A DNA stretch of 18,003 nucleotides from positions 1-18,003 of the forward strand of contig DDWD01000134.1 in the NCBI GenBank assembly GCA_002345825.1. Reading direction: 5' to 3'. A program made the position numbers and the translations under genes. The stretch comes from Bacteroidales bacterium UBA2295 (GTDB taxonomy: Bacteria > Bacteroidota > Bacteroidia > Bacteroidales > Tenuifilaceae). Each line of letters opens with the position of its first letter. Positions within the stretch are counted from its first letter, which is position 1. The notes below the pieces were generated by a model. That model ran no database searches. It saw only the letters and a program-made list of their open reading frames with translations, and was not told the DNA's origin. This document shows, one piece after another, positions 15,901 to 18,003 of the stretch.

Positions 15901-16178
15901 ATTGTGAAAACATCAAAATTGCCAAAGCGATCGCTGGCAAAAGCAATTTTGCTGCCATCGGGGCTCCAAATGGGCATAAAGTCATGGGCCTCATGCAGGG
16001 TTAGGGGAGTGGCGGTTCCTCCAGTTGAGGGAACCTTGTACATATCGCCCTTGTAGCTAAAAACAATCTCTTGCCCATTGGGCGATATGGAAGGATAGCG
16101 AAGCCAGAGTGCCTCATCCTGTCCCTTTGCTGGTATAATTGAAAGGGTAAGGAGAATTAGAAATAAGTAATTTTTCAT
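12921..16178 (-). CDS. Tricorn-like S41 family serine protease
   Basis: A 1085-residue exported protease. A signal peptide (residues 1-19, MKNYLFLILLTLSIIPAKG) precedes two beta-propeller regions made of PD40/WD40-like repeats (about 30-560), with many copies of SPDG/APDG-type turns such as IWSPDGSKIAFASDRFG. A strongly charged Lys/Asp/Glu linker (about 566-597) leads to further repeats, then the tricorn C1 domain (about 700-790), a PDZ domain (about 795-875) and the S41 core. By motif and spacing the catalytic tetrad is intact: Ser772-His773 (NGSHTGG), nucleophile Ser991 (NYSDAHAFPY) and Glu1049 (PLENLQLEPD). These correspond to S745, H746, S965 and E1023 of Thermoplasma tricorn, with nearly identical spacings (219 and 58 here, 220 and 58 there). 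The archaeal enzyme degrades proteasome peptides; here an exported peptidase of the periplasm or envelope is inferred. Confidence 0.93.
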   Translation of the reverse strand: MKNYLFLILLTLSIIPAKGQDEALWLRYPSISPNGQEIVFSYKGDMYKVPSTGGTATPLTLHEAHDFMPIWSPDGSKIAFASDRFGNFDVFTIPSTGGTAKRITYHSGNDYPWDFTPDGKNVIFSSPRNDLNTSVRFPNRGLFGKLYQVAVDGGRNLLISTAGFQNARFDSNGERIIFQDRKGYEDEWRKHHTSSVTRDIWVYDISNEKYTKVSDFEGEDREPIFTADGQSFYYLSEKNGHQNIFKRSLGANPTEVQLTHFDNHPVRHLTRANDNTLCFTWNGEIYTLKEGEQPTKITVYAPFDFRGKDEKILSVNSGATEMALSPNGKEVAFIFRGEVFVTSAEGNTSKRITNTPEQERMLSWAPDGRTLYYSTERCESWDIYKASIVRSEEPYFFTSTLIKEEPVISTEKDEFQPMVSPDGKNIAYLEERNVLNVYSIDNNSSKTIIPEGNNFSYRDGDQDYTWSPDSKWVVARSSMGFYGASYLVAYDISNPRVEHKLTNSGFSDGNPIWTMDGKAMLWINDKDGKKPLAYQGAREVDIFAMFFDKEQYDRFMLSKEEYDLLKEQEDKEKKEKDGDDKDDEKKKKKAEKKKDDTPSWIPDFKNVEDRRVKLTPGSVNLASFNISPKGDKLYFMARYEKNYDIWEVDTRTKELKSLAKLNARRGGRMEISEDGKTLFVLANGKIQKVDISKGKVSPVTINTEMVLDAVAEREYIFHHVWRQVQKKFYDPDLHGIDWDMYRDAYARFLPHINNNHDFQELLSEILGELNGSHTGGRYSPRHENGDATASLGLFYNEQKGGSGLEITEVIKGGPLDKADSKVKAGQIIEKIDGEAITESYDWNILLNRKANKNVLLSLYDPSTKQRWDETVKPISLGEENGLLYNRWVETMRDMTEKLSNGRVGYVHVRGMNDGSYRTVFEEVLGKNADKDALIVDTRFNGGGWLHEDLSNFLDGKPYATFRPYGYVAKGGEPRDKWSKPSAVLMSESNYSDAHAFPYAYRAKKIGKLIGMPVPGTSTAVWWESQIDPTIVFGIPMIAFYGIEEDRPLENLQLEPDVKVENPFEKVLHGEDKQLEKAVEELLKEI

Positions 16179-16433
16179 TTTGCGGATTTTTTTTTGTGAA
16201 GCTAATAGTGTGTTTTTTAATGCTGATCTTTCTACTTATATGATTAACTCGAAGGGAATTAATATAGTTTTAGATGGTGGTGAGGGTTAAACGTTTAGCT
16301 GGTTTTTAAAATGAAACAAAACAGGTTTAAGTTTAAATCTTGGTTAGTAGATTGTTGTACCGCTTTGGTGGGGTGATTTTTAATTTTTTTCTAACCCTGA
16401 TTTTTATATTTTTGCCAACTTAAATTTCATGAA
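16179..16433. other. Divergent promoter region between the protease and porin genes
   Basis: These 255 bases contain no gene. A perfect 10-base palindrome, TAAACGTTTA, lies at 16288-16297 near the middle. The porin -7 box is at the right end. No clear minus-strand -7 box for the protease was found. Confidence 0.4.
16407..16414 (+). promoter_or_regulatory. -7 box candidate for the porin gene
   Basis: TATTTTTG matches TAnnTTTG exactly, 20 bases before the ATG. The expected -33 region is a T run (16384-16390) rather than an exact TTTG. Confidence 0.45.
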
Positions 16434-17567
16434 ATGACAAATCTATATAGAGTTCTACTAGTAGCAATTGTACTTGTTTTTGGCCATACAATTGTTAAGG
16501 CCAATGCAGAGGTGGATTCACTTTCGGCCATGGAGAAGAAAATGGCAAAACTCCTTGCCGATAGCAAGGTGTCCGCTCAACTTTTTTTGGGCTACAGATA
16601 CCATAGCGCTGTGGGCGAAAGCCATAATGAGTTTGCCATTAAGCGGGGGTACATAACTTTTAGCAAAAACATTACCCCTTACCTTAGCGGTAGGATAACT
16701 CCCGATATAACTGTCGATCAGGAGGGCGACGGCGAGGGCGATGTTGAGATGCGCCTTAAATACTGCTTTGCAGAGTTTAAGCATCCTACGCGGCAAGGTT
16801 TTTTTACTGAGCCATCCATCTTGATTGGACAAATTTACACCCCCTTTATTGAGTATGAAGAGAAAATTAACAGATACCGTGTTGAGGGCGAACATTTCCT
16901 TGACAGGATTAATCAGGTGAGCTCAGCCGATTTTGGGGTAGCCATAACTTCACTTATTGGTGGTAAAATGGATGAGGATTACCAGAAGCGGGTGAATAAT
17001 TCCCATGCGGGAAGATATGGCTCTCTGGCTCTTGGAGTGTATAATGGAGGAGGCTATAATGCTTTGGAGAAAAATGATAGCAAAACATTTCAATGGAGGC
17101 TTACCCTAAGACCACTGCACAACCACTTACCTGGCTTGCAGGTAAGTTTTATCGGTGCTTTGGGAAAGGGCAACACGGTTGAATCGCCACAATGGAATTT
17201 ATATGCAGGGTTCCTATCGTACGAAAATGAGTTTTTCGTCCTTACTGCCCAGCGCTATCAGGCTGTTGGTGATCTTGCCGGTAGATATATTGATCCCACT
17301 GGCAACGCATTGAAAAATAGAGGGCATAGTTTTTTTTCCGAGTGTAAACTCTTCAATAAAAAGATAAGTTTTTTTGCTCGTTACGATCATAGCGAAACTT
17401 ACGATACGACCAACCCCACTTACTCAACCCAGTATATTCTTGGTATGGCCTACCACATACAGGGGAAAACTAAGGTTATTCTGGACTATAATTATCTCGA
17501 TAATAACCAGGGAAACCCAATGCCCGATAGGGGTATATTTGAGGTGATGCTTGAACTGGCATTCTAA
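16434..17567 (+). CDS. Putative outer-membrane porin (phosphate-selective porin O/P-like)
   Basis: A 377-residue protein with an N-terminal signal peptide (about 1-25, ending in KANA). The body is rich in alternating hydrophobic/polar strands with aromatic girdles (for example AQLFLGYRYH, RGYITFSKNI, LSGRITPDI, SLALGVYNGGGYN, FFVLTAQRYQ, SFFARYDHSET, YILGMAYHI, KVILDYNYLDN). It ends in a terminal phenylalanine (MLELAF), the usual beta-barrel assembly signal. The order of strands and the GVYNGGGYN motif recall the porin O/P family; the solute is not predictable. A short helical stretch after the signal peptide (LSAMEKKMAKLL) could be a periplasmic plug or coiled segment. It is divergent from the tricorn-like gene, and no clear terminator follows. 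Confidence 0.8.
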   Translation: MTNLYRVLLVAIVLVFGHTIVKANAEVDSLSAMEKKMAKLLADSKVSAQLFLGYRYHSAVGESHNEFAIKRGYITFSKNITPYLSGRITPDITVDQEGDGEGDVEMRLKYCFAEFKHPTRQGFFTEPSILIGQIYTPFIEYEEKINRYRVEGEHFLDRINQVSSADFGVAITSLIGGKMDEDYQKRVNNSHAGRYGSLALGVYNGGGYNALEKNDSKTFQWRLTLRPLHNHLPGLQVSFIGALGKGNTVESPQWNLYAGFLSYENEFFVLTAQRYQAVGDLAGRYIDPTGNALKNRGHSFFSECKLFNKKISFFARYDHSETYDTTNPTYSTQYILGMAYHIQGKTKVILDYNYLDNNQGNPMPDRGIFEVMLELAF

Positions 17568-17948
17568 ACTTTCCGGTACAAATGATAAATTGTTCTTTAG
17601 CTAACTGAACCCTATGGGCGAGGTTGGTTGTTTAGCCTATTGTTAATTCTTATCCCGTTTTAGTCTTTACCCAGCAGGGGTTCCCCATTCTTTTCTGGAG
17701 TATTAATATAGGTGTTTAGCCATACTTGTTTTGGGCTAGCATATCAGTATGTATCTATATCTAAAGCAAAAAACTCTTGATGCACTTGACTTGTATGTAA
17801 TTTTGGCTGACCTTTGTTTTAATTAAGATCAATTTTGAGCCTCACCGCTGTGCATTTATTGCACTAAAAGTGATAACCCATTATTAATTGCTTCGTTGCA
17901 AATAAGTATGGTTACAACAAATGTTAGCGTATTTAATTTGTTGATTTA
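17568..17948. other. Intergenic region after the porin gene
   Basis: These 381 bases have no open frame of useful length on either strand and no recognisable RNA gene. No strong hairpin with a T tract follows the porin stop. The only signal seen is the promoter-like pair at 17777-17805, which would give the next gene a leader of about 135 bases. Confidence 0.5.
17777..17805 (+). promoter_or_regulatory. Promoter candidate for the gene at the right edge
   Basis: TTG at 17777-17779 is followed after 18 bases by TAATTTTG (17798-17805), an exact TAnnTTTG match. The spacing equals that of the other promoters proposed in this window. The implied leader is long, and a nearer promoter is not excluded. 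Confidence 0.35.
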
Positions 17949-18003
17949 ATGAGATTACTGCAAGTAACCCTTTTCATTATTATATCTGTTGTCCTAAACG
18001 GAT
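17949..18003 (+). CDS. Partial gene, start of a probably exported or membrane protein
   Basis: An ATG at 17949 opens a frame that runs off the window. The 18 visible codons read MRLLQVTLFIIISVVLNG: a basic residue followed by a hydrophobic core, as in a signal peptide or first transmembrane helix. It is preceded by 381 bases without genes and a promoter-like site. The product cannot be identified from so short a fragment. Confidence 0.45.
   Translation, partial: MRLLQVTLFIIISVVLNG

Noticed and set aside
17690..17720. GGGGTTCCCC stretch after the porin gene as a terminator
   Set aside because: The stem would be too short with too small a loop, and the following sequence is not a clean T tract.
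1..18003. CRISPR array, tRNA, rRNA, insertion sequence or phage genes
   Set aside because: No regularly spaced repeats with unique spacers, no cloverleaf-like sequence, no transposase or integrase motif was seen on either strand.

Overview
The window looks like a chromosomal stretch of a Bacteroidota (class Bacteroidia) bacterium. The evidence is a tricorn-like S41 protease, an FtsX/MacB-type permease of about 800 residues, a MuiA-like DUF4139 protein carrying a SusC-style regulatory domain, DUF4349 and GT2 proteins of Bacteroidota type, start codons without Shine-Dalgarno sequences, and several upstream sites that fit the Bacteroidota promoter consensus (TTTG, about 18 nt, TAnnTTTG). Base composition is moderately AT-rich and even. 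I see no tRNA, rRNA, CRISPR array, insertion sequence or phage gene. Family calls were made by eye from translated sequence, without database searches.

Layout. Positions 1-3887 hold four minus-strand genes: a probable DUF4349 lipoprotein and TPR protein pair, a membrane-bound family 2 glycosyltransferase, and a membrane-anchored helix-hairpin-helix protein. Positions 4001-7010 form a plus-strand operon: a TetR regulator, an ABC ATPase and two ABC-2 permeases, resembling small drug exporters. A palindromic TetR-type operator lies on the presumed transcription start of that operon. Positions 7011-7134 separate convergent genes and hold a CACAAAG-type periodic repeat in a long imperfect hairpin; a related tract lies at the left edge of the window. 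Positions 7135-9440 (minus) hold a MuiA/DUF4139 protein interrupted by a SusC-like module, and a small four-helix membrane protein. Positions 9570-11984 (minus) hold an orphan MacB/FtsX-type permease with its own terminator. Position 12276 onward (plus) is the manganese exporter mntP, which converges on a large tricorn-like protease (12921-16178, minus) across a perfect bidirectional terminator. A probable outer-membrane porin (16434-17567, plus) is divergent from the protease. The window ends 55 bases into a new plus-strand gene with a hydrophobic N-terminus.

Functionally this is a cell-envelope and transport neighbourhood: two separate ABC systems, a metal exporter, a porin, exported or periplasmic proteins and an envelope glycosyltransferase. 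No new defence or mobile system is apparent. The items most worth a second look are the SusC TonB-box/plug-like fragment inside the MuiA-like protein, the self-contained TetR promoter-operator, the CACAAAG repeat hairpin, and the orphan MacB-type permease with a sigma-54-like -24 element upstream.
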